From contig JALCRK010000002.1 in assembly GCA_022652485.1 (NCBI GenBank), positions 1 through 64,000 of the forward strand: 64,000 nucleotides of DNA, written 5' to 3'. The DNA is from Sphingobium sp. (GTDB lineage Bacteria; Pseudomonadota; Alphaproteobacteria; Sphingomonadales; Sphingomonadaceae). The notes under the pieces were generated by a model, which was not told the origin of the DNA, ran no database searches, and saw nothing but the letters and a program-made list of their open reading frames with translations. This document shows, piece by piece, positions 53,463-62,638 of the stretch (positions are counted from its first letter, which is position 1; every line of letters starts with the position of its first letter). The position numbers and the translations under genes were made by a program.

Positions 53463-55109
53463 GTGACGAAACGGCGGATTGCGAGCCTGATGCTGGCGCT
53501 GGTTTTGGCGCCGTTCCCGCCCGCTCCGGCTTTGGCCGCGTCCAAGGTGCCGGTCGAGGACCAACGGCTCGACGCCTATGTGCAGGCGCGGATGGCCGAG
53601 GGCGATGGCATACCACAGGCCGCCGCCCGCGCCTATGCGCAGGCCATCGCGCTCGATCCTTCCAGCCCAGACGTTGCCAGCCGAGCCTACCGACAGGCGG
53701 TTCTCGGGGGAGACAGGGCGCTGGCACTGAAAGCCGCCCACACGCTTGACAGCGCGGGGATGCTCCCACCCGATGGCGTTGTACTGTTGCTGGCCGATGC
53801 GATGAGCCGGGCGAAATGGAAAGACGCCGAAGCACTGGTTGAGCGGATTGAGCGCGAAGGCAATTTCGGCTTCATCGCGCCGTTCATGACCAGCTGGATC
53901 TCGATGAAGGATGGACCGTACGATCCGCCGGTAGTGCCGGTGGACAAGCCCTATGCGGTGTTCGCGGTGCGCTATACCGAGGAGCAGCTACTGCTACAGC
54001 GGCTGGCGCTGGGTGATGCTGCGGGTGCGGCGGATACCTACGCGCAGGCGCGGGCGCGCGGCACCGCCTTCGGGCCGCAGCAGCGGGCGGCGATGGCGGC
54101 GCGCTTTGCGACACTGGGCCGGGCCGATCTCGCACGCGACCTTGCAGGGGACGCGGAAGGAGCGAAAGGCTGCGCCGCGCCCACATCTGCATTCACACCC
54201 AGCGCGGGCCTCACGCGACTGCTCTCGCGCCTCGCGCTCGATCTCATCGGCCAGGGCGAACCGAACGCGACCCTGAGCATCGCCCGGCTGGCGAGCTTCG
54301 CTGACCCAGCCGATGACGACGCGCGCCTGTTGGTGACGCGCGCGGCGCTGGTGGGAGGGATGGCGCAGACTGGCCGCACCGAGGCCGAAACGATCGCCGC
54401 ATGTTCCGCCGCCTATCATGACGCGCAGACATTGCGGTTGCGGGCGATGATCATGGCGGGCGACACCGCCGAGGCCGTGCGGGAAGCGCGCAGGCTGTCT
54501 GAGATCCCGGACGAGCGCAACCTGCGCCTGCTCGGCGATGCGCTGGTTCAGACCGGCGATAACAAGGGCGCTGTCGTCGCCTACACCCAGGCGCGTGAGA
54601 AGATGACGGACAAGAACGAACCGTCCCTGCTGCTGCAACTTGCCGCCGCGCTCGAACAATCCGGGAGCTGGGCACAGGCCAAGCCGCTGCTCGAAAAGGT
54701 GATCGAGCGCGCGCCGGATAGTGCGCCCGCGCTCAATTATATCGGCTATGCGATGGCGGACCGGGGTGAGGATCTGCCGCGCGCCATTGCCCTGCTGGAG
54801 CGCGCGAACCGTATCGCGCCGCGCGAACCCGCCTATGTCGATAGCCTCGGCTGGGCACTTTACAAGGCGGGACAGGCCGACAAGGCTTTACCCCTTATCG
54901 AGAGCGCGGTATCGGCTGCCCCCGGCAATGCCGAGATCAACGAGCATCTGGGGGATATTCTGTGGGCGCTGGGCCGCAAATTCGAGGCGCGGGCGGCATG
55001 GCGGGCCTCGCTTGCGGGGCTGGATGATGAAGCCGGATCGGACAAGGTGCGCGACCGTGTGACACGCAAGCTCGATTTCGGACCGGAAACCACCGCACCC
55101 CAGTCATGA
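53463..55109 (+). CDS. Secreted TPR-repeat protein
   Basis: This 548-residue protein has a signal peptide (IASLMLALVLAPFPPAPALA) and TPR-like helical repeats over nearly its whole length, clearest at the C-terminal end (PALNYIGYAMADRGEDLPRA, EPAYVDSLGWALYKAGQADK, GNAEINEHLGDILWALGRKF). It is probably a periplasmic scaffold. It starts with GTG 15 bp after the ETF-QO stop and overlaps ispE by ATGA. Proteins of this kind often precede ispE in alphaproteobacteria, but the function is not known to me. Confidence 0.85.
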   Translation: MTKRRIASLMLALVLAPFPPAPALAASKVPVEDQRLDAYVQARMAEGDGIPQAAARAYAQAIALDPSSPDVASRAYRQAVLGGDRALALKAAHTLDSAGMLPPDGVVLLLADAMSRAKWKDAEALVERIEREGNFGFIAPFMTSWISMKDGPYDPPVVPVDKPYAVFAVRYTEEQLLLQRLALGDAAGAADTYAQARARGTAFGPQQRAAMAARFATLGRADLARDLAGDAEGAKGCAAPTSAFTPSAGLTRLLSRLALDLIGQGEPNATLSIARLASFADPADDDARLLVTRAALVGGMAQTGRTEAETIAACSAAYHDAQTLRLRAMIMAGDTAEAVREARRLSEIPDERNLRLLGDALVQTGDNKGAVVAYTQAREKMTDKNEPSLLLQLAAALEQSGSWAQAKPLLEKVIERAPDSAPALNYIGYAMADRGEDLPRAIALLERANRIAPREPAYVDSLGWALYKAGQADKALPLIESAVSAAPGNAEINEHLGDILWALGRKFEARAAWRASLAGLDDEAGSDKVRDRVTRKLDFGPETTAPQS

Positions 55110-55936
55110 CCGCGACACTCGAAACCGCCTATGCCAAGATCAACCTCGCGCTGCATGTCCGCGCGCGCAGGACCGATGGCTATCATGAGATCGAGACCCT
55201 GTTCGCTTTCTGCGCCGATGGAGACGGTATCCATGTCGAACCCGCAAACGACCTGACGCTTTCGATCTCCGGCCCCTTTGGCGATGGACTGCCCGCGGAC
55301 CAGAGCAATCTGGTGCTACGCGCCGCGCAGGCGATGCAGGCGCATTTCAGGGTGGCTCAGGGCGCGCATATCACGCTCGACAAGCGTCTTCCCATCGCGG
55401 CTGGGCTGGGCGGCGGATCGGCAGATGCGGCGGCTGCGGCGCGGGCCTTGAAACGGCTCTGGGCGCTGGAAGCGGATGACGCCGCGCTTGTCGCCGCGAT
55501 TGGCGCGCTCGGAGCCGATGTCGCGGTATGCGTCGAGTCGAAATCGGCGCTGGGCAAGGGGCTTGGCGATCAGCTCTCCCCTCCCCCCGCGGATATGCCG
55601 GAGGCGGGTACGCCAATCCTGCTCGTCAATCCGCTGAAACCCTGCCCGACCGGGGCGGTCTATAAAGGCTGGGACGGGGCGGATCGTGGCTCGCTCGCGA
55701 TCATGCGCTCCGGCTGGCGCAACGACCTGAGCCCGAGCGCGATCGCGCTGGTGCCGGAGATCGGCGTGGCGCTTTACATGTTGGACGACATCGGCACGGC
55801 CAATCTCGTGCGCATGTCCGGCTCGGGCGCGACCTGTTTCGCGCTGTTCGACAGCATCGCGGACCGGGACGAAGCGCAGGCCGAGATCGCGACGATGCAA
55901 CCCGGCTGGTGGACCTGCGCGAGTGTGCTGCGATGA
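55106..55936 (+). CDS. ispE: 4-diphosphocytidyl-2-C-methyl-D-erythritol kinase IspE
   Basis: This 276-residue GHMP kinase of the MEP isoprenoid pathway begins AYAKINLALHVRARRTDGYH, with the ATP-binding glycine loop PIAAGLGGGSADAAAAARAL near residue 95 and the C-terminal motif VRMSGSGATCFALFD. Length is normal. It overlaps the TPR gene upstream and the amidohydrolase gene downstream, each by ATGA, so the three are translationally coupled. Confidence 0.96.
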   Translation: MTATLETAYAKINLALHVRARRTDGYHEIETLFAFCADGDGIHVEPANDLTLSISGPFGDGLPADQSNLVLRAAQAMQAHFRVAQGAHITLDKRLPIAAGLGGGSADAAAAARALKRLWALEADDAALVAAIGALGADVAVCVESKSALGKGLGDQLSPPPADMPEAGTPILLVNPLKPCPTGAVYKGWDGADRGSLAIMRSGWRNDLSPSAIALVPEIGVALYMLDDIGTANLVRMSGSGATCFALFDSIADRDEAQAEIATMQPGWWTCASVLR

Positions 55937-56649
55937 ACGCCGCCTTTCAGCGCATCAGGCATGGCGACGCGCCGATCCTGATCATCTCCGATCATGCCTC
56001 GAACCATGTGCCGGAGGACATCGATCTCGGCATCGCCCCGGAGTTGTTGACCCAGCATGTCGCGCTCGACATCGGCGCGGCAGAAGTGAGCGCACTGCTC
56101 GCCGAGCGCCTCGGCTGCACCGCGATCCTCGGTGGCATCTCGCGCCTGGTGTGTGATCTCAACCGCGAGGAGGGAGTCCTCAACATCATTCCCCACATTA
56201 CCGACGGGCATGTCATCCCCGGCAACGAACATGCCGACCATGCCGCCCGGCTGGCGCGATTCCACCAGCCCTATCATGCCGAGGTCGCGCGGCAGGTCGC
56301 CGCCATTGCGCGCCCCTTCATCCTCTCGGTGCACAGCTTCACGCCCTGCCTCGCGACCCACCCTGATCAGAAGCGCCCGTGGGAAATCGGCGTGCTTTAT
56401 AATGAGGACGACCGCGCCGCGCGCATCGCCATTCCGATGCTGGAAGCGGCTGGGCTGAATGTGGGAGACCAGTTGCCCTATTCCGGCCAGTTGCTCAACT
56501 ACACAATGAACCGCCATGCCGAGGCGAACGGCATTCCTTATCTCGGCATCGAAATGCGGCAGGATATTTCCGGCACTCCCGCCGGCCAGCGCCGCTATGC
56601 GGACATCCTTGCGCCCATCGTGGAACACTGCCGCGCGCGCATCGGGTGA
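55933..56649 (+). CDS. N-formylglutamate amidohydrolase family protein
   Basis: This 238-residue metal-dependent hydrolase has the signature ILIISDHASNHVPEDIDLG at the N-terminus, the zinc-binding and substrate motif LVCDLNREEGVLNIIP, the loop SVHSFTP and the end IEMRQDISGTPAGQRRYADI. HutG-type members cleave N-formylglutamate in histidine degradation; no hut genes are near, so the substrate is open. The start at 55933 overlaps the ispE stop. Confidence 0.9.
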   Translation: MNAAFQRIRHGDAPILIISDHASNHVPEDIDLGIAPELLTQHVALDIGAAEVSALLAERLGCTAILGGISRLVCDLNREEGVLNIIPHITDGHVIPGNEHADHAARLARFHQPYHAEVARQVAAIARPFILSVHSFTPCLATHPDQKRPWEIGVLYNEDDRAARIAIPMLEAAGLNVGDQLPYSGQLLNYTMNRHAEANGIPYLGIEMRQDISGTPAGQRRYADILAPIVEHCRARIG

Positions 56650-56769
56650 TTTGCGCAGCGAAACCGCCTTGAGCGCGCCCCGCACCTTCCCATTTTTCGC
56701 TTCGGTTGCGCCCCCTTTTCGGGTACGCCGCCGATCCATATATTCGAGTCATACCCGGAGTTGATCGCC

Positions 56770-58629
56770 ATGCCCGCCTATCGTTCCCGCACCACCACAC
56801 ATGGCCGCAACATGGCCGGGGCGCGCGGCCTGTGGCGAGCCACCGGCATGAAGGACAGCGACTTCGGCAAGCCGATCATCGCGGTCGTCAACAGCTTTAC
56901 CCAGTTCGTACCCGGACATGTCCATCTGAAGGATCTGGGCCAGATGGTCGCGCGCGAGATCGAGGCGGCGGGCGGCGTCGCCAAGGAGTTCAACACCATT
57001 GCGGTCGATGACGGCATCGCGATGGGGCACGACGGGATGCTCTATTCGCTGCCCAGCCGCGACCTGATCGCGGACAGCGTCGAATATATGGTCAACGCCC
57101 ATTGCGCGGACGCGATGGTATGCATCTCCAACTGCGACAAGATCACGCCCGGTATGCTGATGGCGGCGCTCAGGATCAACATTCCGGTCGTGTTCGTCTC
57201 GGGCGGGCCAATGGAGGCCGGCAAGGTTATCCTGAAGGGGAAGGAGCACGCGCTCGACCTGATCGACGCGATGATAGCTGCGGCGGACGACAGCTACACC
57301 GACGAGGAAGTGCAGACGATTGAGCGTTCCGCCTGCCCGACCTGCGGTTCCTGCTCGGGCATGTTCACCGCCAATTCGATGAACTGCCTCACCGAGGCGC
57401 TCGGCCTCTCCCTGCCCGGCAACGGTTCGATGCTGGCAACCCATGCCGACCGGGGCGAGTTGTTCCGCGAGGCGGGCCGCCTGATCGTCGATCTGTGTCA
57501 CCGCTGGTATGTGGAGGACGACGCGAGCGCCTTGCCGCGCAACATTGCCAGCTTCGCCGCATTCGAGAATGCGATGAGCCTCGACATCGCGATGGGCGGA
57601 TCGACCAATACCGTGCTCCACCTGCTCGCCGCAGCCCATGAGGCGGGCGTCGATTTCACCATGGCCGATATCGACCGCCTGTCGCGCAAGGTGCCCTGCC
57701 TCTCGAAGGTCGCCCCGGCGAAGAACGATGTCCATATGGAGGATGTCCACCGTGCGGGCGGCATCATGGCGATTTTGGGCGAGCTGGATCGCGCGGCGCT
57801 GCTGCATACCGACCTGCCGACCGTCCACAGCCGGACGCTCGGCGACGCGCTCAACCAGTGGGACATCAAGCGGACCAACAGCCCGAAGGTGCAAGAGTTC
57901 TTCAGGGCCGCACCGGGCGGCGTGCCGACGCAGACCGCGTTCAGTCAGTCGCGCCGCTGGGACGAGTTGGATCTTGATCGGGCCAGCGGTGTAATCCGCT
58001 CGGCGGACCACGCGTTCAGCCAGGACGGCGGCCTTGCCGTGCTCTATGGCAACATCGCGCGTGACGGCTGCATCGTGAAGACCGCTGGTGTGGACGAGTC
58101 CATCCTCAGGTTCACCGGACCAGCCAAAGTCTATGAGAGCCAGGACGCTGCCGTCACCGCCATTCTGACCGGGCAGGTCATCGCCGGGGACGTGGTGGTC
58201 ATCCGCTACGAGGGGCCGCGCGGCGGGCCGGGGATGCAGGAAATGCTCTATCCCACCAGCTATTTGAAGTCGAAGGGGCTGGGTAAAGCCTGCGCGCTGC
58301 TGACCGACGGGCGCTTTTCGGGCGGCACATCCGGCCTCTCCATCGGCCACGCCTCGCCAGAAGCGGCGGAGGGTGGTGAGATCGGCCTGGTCGAGACCGG
58401 CGACATCATCGAAATCGATATTCCGGGCCGCACGATCCACCTTGCGGTGAGCGACGAGGTGCTCTCGCACCGCCGCGCCGCGCAGGAGGAAAAGGGCTGG
58501 CACCCGGCGAAGGAACGGCCGCGCGCGGTCAGCCCGGCTCTGCAAGCCTATGCCGCGATGACCACCAGCGCCGCGCGCGGCGCCGTGCGTGACGTGAGCC
58601 AGATCCGCAAGGCCCGCGGCGGCGCATGA
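56770..58629 (+). CDS. ilvD: Dihydroxy-acid dehydratase IlvD
   Basis: This 619-residue iron-sulfur enzyme makes the 2-oxo acids of valine and isoleucine. Cluster cysteines are in [16 protein letters not shown] and [19 protein letters not shown]. The substrate/Mg region is [19 protein letters not shown], and the C-terminal motif is [20 protein letters not shown]. It is the longer form related to E. coli IlvD. The start is the ATG at 56770; a TTG nine bases earlier is less likely. It overlaps nnrD by ATGA. Confidence 0.97.
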   Translation: MPAYRSRTTTHGRNMAGARGLWRATGMKDSDFGKPIIAVVNSFTQFVPGHVHLKDLGQMVAREIEAAGGVAKEFNTIAVDDGIAMGHDGMLYSLPSRDLIADSVEYMVNAHCADAMVCISNCDKITPGMLMAALRINIPVVFVSGGPMEAGKVILKGKEHALDLIDAMIAAADDSYTDEEVQTIERSACPTCGSCSGMFTANSMNCLTEALGLSLPGNGSMLATHADRGELFREAGRLIVDLCHRWYVEDDASALPRNIASFAAFENAMSLDIAMGGSTNTVLHLLAAAHEAGVDFTMADIDRLSRKVPCLSKVAPAKNDVHMEDVHRAGGIMAILGELDRAALLHTDLPTVHSRTLGDALNQWDIKRTNSPKVQEFFRAAPGGVPTQTAFSQSRRWDELDLDRASGVIRSADHAFSQDGGLAVLYGNIARDGCIVKTAGVDESILRFTGPAKVYESQDAAVTAILTGQVIAGDVVVIRYEGPRGGPGMQEMLYPTSYLKSKGLGKACALLTDGRFSGGTSGLSIGHASPEAAEGGEIGLVETGDIIEIDIPGRTIHLAVSDEVLSHRRAAQEEKGWHPAKERPRAVSPALQAYAAMTTSAARGAVRDVSQIRKARGGA

Positions 58630-60029
58630 CGGCACAGCGCCAGCCGGTCCTTAATGCCGCCGCAATGCGGGAGGCGGAGGCTGCGCTGTTTGCCAGTGGC
58701 GTCCCGGAATATGAGGTGATGCTCCGCGCCGGGCGCGCGGCGGCGGACATCATCTGGCGCGCGGGGGCGAAGCGCGACGTGCTGGTTGTGTGCGGCCCCG
58801 GCAATAATGGCGGCGATGGCTATGTAATCGCGCGCACCTTGCGGGACTATGGCGTGCCAGTGCGCGTCGCCGCGCTCACAGCTCCCGTGACCGAGAGCGC
58901 GAGACAGGCGCGGGCAGACTGGAACGGCCCGGTCGAGGATTTCCACACCACTGCTCCGGCGCATCAGCTCGTCGACGCCCTGTTCGGCACCGGCCTTTCG
59001 CGCGGGCTGGATACGGACATATCGGAGCGACTGGCGAAACTGGTGCGGGCGGCAGACCATAGTTACGCCGTCGATCTGCCGAGCGGCATCGCCACGGATG
59101 ACGGCGCGCTGCTTTCGCCTGTGCCGCAGTTCGATGTCTGCATTTCCCTCGGGCAGTGGAAGCGGGCGCACATGCTGCGTCCCGCGAACGGGCACTGGCG
59201 GCGGCTGGTGTGCTGCGATATTGGCATCGACGCGCCCGAAGCGAGTCTGCAGCGTCTTACGAAGCCGCGCCTCTCGGCTCCGGCGGACGATGCGCACAAA
59301 TATACGCGCGGGCTGGTCGCGGTAGTGGCGGGCGAGATGGCGGGTGCCTCCGCGCTCTCCGCCGAAGCAGCCGCGCGCGGCGGCGCGGGCTATGTGAAGC
59401 TTGTCGGCGCGCAGGCGATCGTGACCGGCTCCCATGCCATTGTGCGCGCCTCGATGAAGGACGAGGCCGCGCTGTCGGACAAGCGCATCGCCGCCCTGCT
59501 CGTCGGCCCCGGTCTGGGGCGAAGGGAAAGCGGCGCGGAACGTCTGGGCCAGGCACTGATGCATGGCCATGCGGCGGTGCTGGATGCCGATGCATTGTGG
59601 CACCTGTCGAACGGGGCGCTGGCCGCCCTGCCGGACAAGGCGATCCTTACGCCCCATGTCGGCGAATTCGCGCAGCTTTTTGCCAACACCAGTGGGCTCG
59701 ACATCTCCGGCACGCCGATCGAGCAGGCGCTTACCGCCGCCAGGAGCGCGGGGGCGGTCGTGGTGCTTAAAGGGCCGACCACAGTTATCGCCGCACCGGA
59801 CGGACGCGCCTGCATCGCGGACAAGGCGACGAGCTGGCTCTCGACCGCGGGCACCGGCGACGTGCTCGCGGGGCTGTGCGCCGCAAGGCTGGCGGTAGGC
59901 GGCGATCCCTATCAGGCGGCCTGCGAGGCCGTATGGCTGCACGGCGAGGCAGCGCGGCGCGCGGGCGCGGCCTTCGTGGCGGACGATCTGATCGCGCATA
60001 TTCCCGCCGCGCTTGTCACCTGTCTGTGA
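58626..60029 (+). CDS. nnrD: Bifunctional NAD(P)H-hydrate epimerase/dehydratase
   Basis: This 467-residue repair enzyme has two domains. The N-terminal YjeF_N epimerase (residues 1-205) carries [18 protein letters not shown] and [14 protein letters not shown]. The C-terminal ribokinase-like, ADP/ATP-dependent dehydratase carries [12 protein letters not shown] and [16 protein letters not shown]. Together they restore NADH and NADPH from their hydrates. It overlaps ilvD upstream (ATGA) and the RNA methyltransferase downstream (GTGA). Confidence 0.95.
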   Translation: MTAQRQPVLNAAAMREAEAALFASGVPEYEVMLRAGRAAADIIWRAGAKRDVLVVCGPGNNGGDGYVIARTLRDYGVPVRVAALTAPVTESARQARADWNGPVEDFHTTAPAHQLVDALFGTGLSRGLDTDISERLAKLVRAADHSYAVDLPSGIATDDGALLSPVPQFDVCISLGQWKRAHMLRPANGHWRRLVCCDIGIDAPEASLQRLTKPRLSAPADDAHKYTRGLVAVVAGEMAGASALSAEAAARGGAGYVKLVGAQAIVTGSHAIVRASMKDEAALSDKRIAALLVGPGLGRRESGAERLGQALMHGHAAVLDADALWHLSNGALAALPDKAILTPHVGEFAQLFANTSGLDISGTPIEQALTAARSAGAVVVLKGPTTVIAAPDGRACIADKATSWLSTAGTGDVLAGLCAARLAVGGDPYQAACEAVWLHGEAARRAGAAFVADDLIAHIPAALVTCL

Positions 60030-61228
60030 GTGACGCATCGACGATAATACGCATCGCCGGTAAGGGCGATGGCGTGACGGCGGACGGCCGCTATGTCCCG
60101 CTGAGCGCGCCCGGCGACCGGCTGCTTCCCGATGGCGGGCTGGATTATGGCCCGCATCATGCCGAACCGCCCTGCATCCATTATCCGCTGTGCGGCGGGT
60201 GCCAACTACAGCATCTCGATGACGAGAGCTTCGCCGATTATGTGCGGGGCCGGATCGCGGGCGCGCTCGCGGGACAGGGCGTGGAAGCGGGAGCGGTGTT
60301 GCCCGCGATGATCTCGCCGCCGTACAGCCGCCGCCGCGCTGCCTTGCGAGTGGCGCGTTTCGGCAAGAAGACGGCGCTCGGCTTTTCCAGCGAGGGCAGC
60401 CACCGGATCGTCGATCTCTCCATGTGCGCGGTGCTGCATCCCGCGCTGTTTGCGTTGGTCGAGCCGTTGCGCGCGTTGCTGGGGCCGCTGGTGGGGGAAC
60501 GTCGCGCCGCCCACGCGAAGCTGACCCTGGCCGATCAGGGCGTTGACCTCCTCATCGAGGGCGTTGCGGCGGAAGGATTGCAGACAGCTGAGGCTTTGAC
60601 GGAATTTGCTGCCCGCCACAGGCTCGCCCGCCTCTCGATCGATGACGGATACGGCGTACAGACCCGCTACGAGCCGGAGCCGGTGACGGTCAGCTTCGGC
60701 GGCGTTGCGGTGCCGATGCCGCCCTTCGCCTTTTTGCAGGCGACGGCGGAGGGAGAGGCGGCGCTGGTCGAGGCCGTGCGCCCCGCGCTCGCAGGAGCGG
60801 GCGTGTGGGCCGATCTGTTTAGTGGTCTCGGCACTTTCGCGCTCAGCCTCGGCGCGGGCAAGCGCGTCTATGCCGCCGAAGCCGCGCGCGAGATGGTGAT
60901 GACCTTAAAGGGTGCCGCCAACCGCGCGCAACGCCAGCTCTTCGCCGATCATCGCGATCTCTTCCGCAGGCCGCTGACGCCAGAGGAGTTGAACCGCTTC
61001 GAGGGGATCCTGCTCGATCCGCCCCGTGCCGGAGCGCGCGAGCAGGTGGTGCATCTGGCGGCGTCCGCCGTTCCCGTCATAGCCTATGTCTCGTGCAACC
61101 CCTCAAGCTTCGCGCGCGATGCGAAGACGCTGGTAGAGGGCGGATACCGGCTGGAGACGGTCCAGCCAGTCGGGCAATTCCGCTGGTCTACCCATGTCGA
61201 GCTTGCCGCCATCTTCCGGCGAGACTAG
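60026..61228 (+). CDS. TrmA/RlmD-family RNA (uracil-C5) methyltransferase
   Basis: This 400-residue SAM-dependent m5U methyltransferase has an N-terminal TRAM-like part (IIRIAGKGDGVTADGRYVPL) and iron-sulfur cysteines (CIHYPLCGGCQLQHL, residues 50-64). The SAM motif is WADLFSGLGTFALSLGAG, then LLDPPRAGA and the catalytic cysteine in YVSCNPSSFARDAKTL. Substrate could be 23S U747 or U1939; it cannot be decided here. It starts with GTG overlapping the nnrD stop. It is relatively short for the family. Confidence 0.92.
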   Translation: MSDASTIIRIAGKGDGVTADGRYVPLSAPGDRLLPDGGLDYGPHHAEPPCIHYPLCGGCQLQHLDDESFADYVRGRIAGALAGQGVEAGAVLPAMISPPYSRRRAALRVARFGKKTALGFSSEGSHRIVDLSMCAVLHPALFALVEPLRALLGPLVGERRAAHAKLTLADQGVDLLIEGVAAEGLQTAEALTEFAARHRLARLSIDDGYGVQTRYEPEPVTVSFGGVAVPMPPFAFLQATAEGEAALVEAVRPALAGAGVWADLFSGLGTFALSLGAGKRVYAAEAAREMVMTLKGAANRAQRQLFADHRDLFRRPLTPEELNRFEGILLDPPRAGAREQVVHLAASAVPVIAYVSCNPSSFARDAKTLVEGGYRLETVQPVGQFRWSTHVELAAIFRRD

Positions 61229-61240
61229 GATCGCCCCGTT

Positions 61241-61606
61241 ATGTCCGACGCACGCGAAACTGGCCTCATCCTTGATCCCAAATATGATGCGAACGGCCTT
61301 GTCACCGCCGTCGTCACTGACGCGGGGAGCGGGGATGTGCTGATGCTCGCGCACATGAACGCGGAGGCGCTGAACTTAACCCGCGAGACCGGCATCGCGC
61401 ATTTCTGGTCGCGCAGCCGCAAGAGCCTGTGGAAAAAGGGCGAGACATCCGGCCATTTTCTGCATGTGCAGGAAATACGGATCGATTGCGATCAGGATGC
61501 GCTGTGGATCGTGGCAAAGCCCGCTGGCCCCGCCTGCCATACGGGTGCGACGAGCTGCTTCTACCGGCGCATCACCAGCGATGGTCTGGAAAGGCTAACG
61601 GACTGA
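61241..61606 (+). CDS. hisI: Phosphoribosyl-AMP cyclohydrolase HisI
   Basis: This 121-residue enzyme catalyses the third step of histidine synthesis. The family motifs are [39 protein letters not shown], the Mg-binding aspartates in [10 protein letters not shown], and zinc cysteines in [14 protein letters not shown]. It lacks the HisE domain fused in some bacteria. It lies 12 bp after the methyltransferase gene, so it is probably the fourth gene of the ilvD operon. Confidence 0.96.
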   Translation: MSDARETGLILDPKYDANGLVTAVVTDAGSGDVLMLAHMNAEALNLTRETGIAHFWSRSRKSLWKKGETSGHFLHVQEIRIDCDQDALWIVAKPAGPACHTGATSCFYRRITSDGLERLTD

Positions 61607-61607
61607 A

Positions 61608-62132
61608 GTGCGCGCCCTCGCGCTCTTGCTGGCACTGGGGCTCGCCGCCTGCGGCAAGCACGCCGCTCCCGCCGCGAACGAGAGCGAAGCCCCGCCACCG
61701 GCCGCAGCCGCGCTGGAACAGGCGGCGGTAGAGGCTGGGGTGATATCCGATACCCGCCCGTTGCCGGTCGGCCTCTATCGCAGCCGACATGAAGCCGGGC
61801 AGGACAGCCTTTGCATCGTCCGGGACACCGGGGCGGACAGGATGCGCTTCGGGCTGGAGGCCGCGTTCGGCGAACATAGCGAATGCCACGGAACGGGCTC
61901 GCTCCGCCGCTCCGGCGACAGGCTGATCCTTAATTTCGACCGATCCGCCTGCATCATCGTCGCGGGCTACGAGGGCGATCGCGTGTCGTTGCCCGGCGCG
62001 CTCGATGAGGAATGTGACAGGCTGTGCAGCGAGCGCGGGTCACTGGAAGGCGTTTCCTTCCCCCGCGTCTCGCGCGACGAGGGTGTAGCGCACGATGCAC
62101 ACAGCAAGGGCGGCAAGCCACTTTGCCCTTGA
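61608..62132 (+). CDS. Putative lipoprotein of unknown function
   Basis: This 174-residue protein starts with GTG two bases after the hisI stop. Its signal ends in a lipobox (LLALGLAACGKH), followed by a Pro/Ala-rich linker and a compact domain with four or more cysteines (LCIVRDTG, FGEHSECHGTG, RSACIIVAG, DEECDRLCSERG) that could form disulfides in the periplasm. No domain is recognised. The last codons run up to the MerR promoter region. Confidence 0.75.
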   Translation: MRALALLLALGLAACGKHAAPAANESEAPPPAAAALEQAAVEAGVISDTRPLPVGLYRSRHEAGQDSLCIVRDTGADRMRFGLEAAFGEHSECHGTGSLRRSGDRLILNFDRSACIIVAGYEGDRVSLPGALDEECDRLCSERGSLEGVSFPRVSRDEGVAHDAHSKGGKPLCP

Positions 62133-62158
62133 CGTTTACGTGAACGTAAAGTACATAT
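62130..62158 (+). promoter_or_regulatory. Promoter and palindromic operator of the MerR-family gene
   Basis: TTGACG (62130-62135) and TACATA (62153-62158), 17 bp apart, make a good sigma-70 promoter. The spacer holds an inverted repeat, TTTACGTGAACGTAAA (62136-62151), whose outer seven bases pair on each side. A MerR dimer binding between -35 and -10 is the classical arrangement, and the repeat resembles what I recall for LiuR-type MerR regulators. With a normal 17-bp spacer, repression by the bound protein is more likely than activation by twisting. The predicted start of transcription is at about the start codon. Confidence 0.75.
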
Positions 62159-62164
62159 GCACTC

Positions 62165-62599
62165 ATGAACGAAATGAGCTTGAAACCGGGCTGGGTCGAT
62201 CTTCCGGATGCGAAGGCGCAGGAGAGCTATTCCATTTCCGATCTCGCGGCGGAGTTTGAAATCACCCCACGCGCGCTGCGTTTCTATGAGGATGAAGGGT
62301 TGCTTGCGCCGGAGCGGCATGGGTCCACACGCATATACGGCAAGCGGGATCGCGCCCGCCTGGCCTGGATATTGCGGGCGAAGCGTGTCGGCTTCTCTCT
62401 CGGAGAAATCCGCGAGATGATCGACCTCTACGATCTCGATGACGGTCGCACTACGCAGCGTGAGGTGACGTTGCAAAAATGCCGGGAACGGATCGGCCTG
62501 CTGGAGCGACAGCGCGCGGACATAGAAGGCGCGATTGAGGAGCTGGCCGCCTTCGTGGCCCTGGTTGAGGCCGCTAAACAGATTGATAAGCGTTCCTGA
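62165..62599 (+). CDS. MerR-family transcriptional regulator, LiuR-like
   Basis: This 144-residue regulator has a winged-helix DNA-binding domain (YSISDLAAEFEITPRALRFY, then EDEGLLAPERHGSTRIYGKR) and a C-terminal coiled coil (TLQKCRERIGLLERQRADIE). No metal-binding cysteines of MerR/CueR type are present, which fits the LiuR group that controls branched-chain amino-acid and fatty-acid breakdown. It precedes an acyl-CoA dehydrogenase gene by 39 bp and probably controls itself and that gene. The ATG at 62165 would be leaderless or nearly so; the ATG at 62174 is an alternative. Confidence 0.9.
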   Translation: MNEMSLKPGWVDLPDAKAQESYSISDLAAEFEITPRALRFYEDEGLLAPERHGSTRIYGKRDRARLAWILRAKRVGFSLGEIREMIDLYDLDDGRTTQREVTLQKCRERIGLLERQRADIEGAIEELAAFVALVEAAKQIDKRS

Positions 62600-62638
62600 G
62601 CTATAACCGCTCTATAAGAATAACAGGAGGACTGCCTG

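Noticed and set aside
56749..58635. 628-codon minus-strand open frame opposite ilvD
   Set aside because: ilvD is complete; the opposite frame has no domain and no ribosome-binding site.
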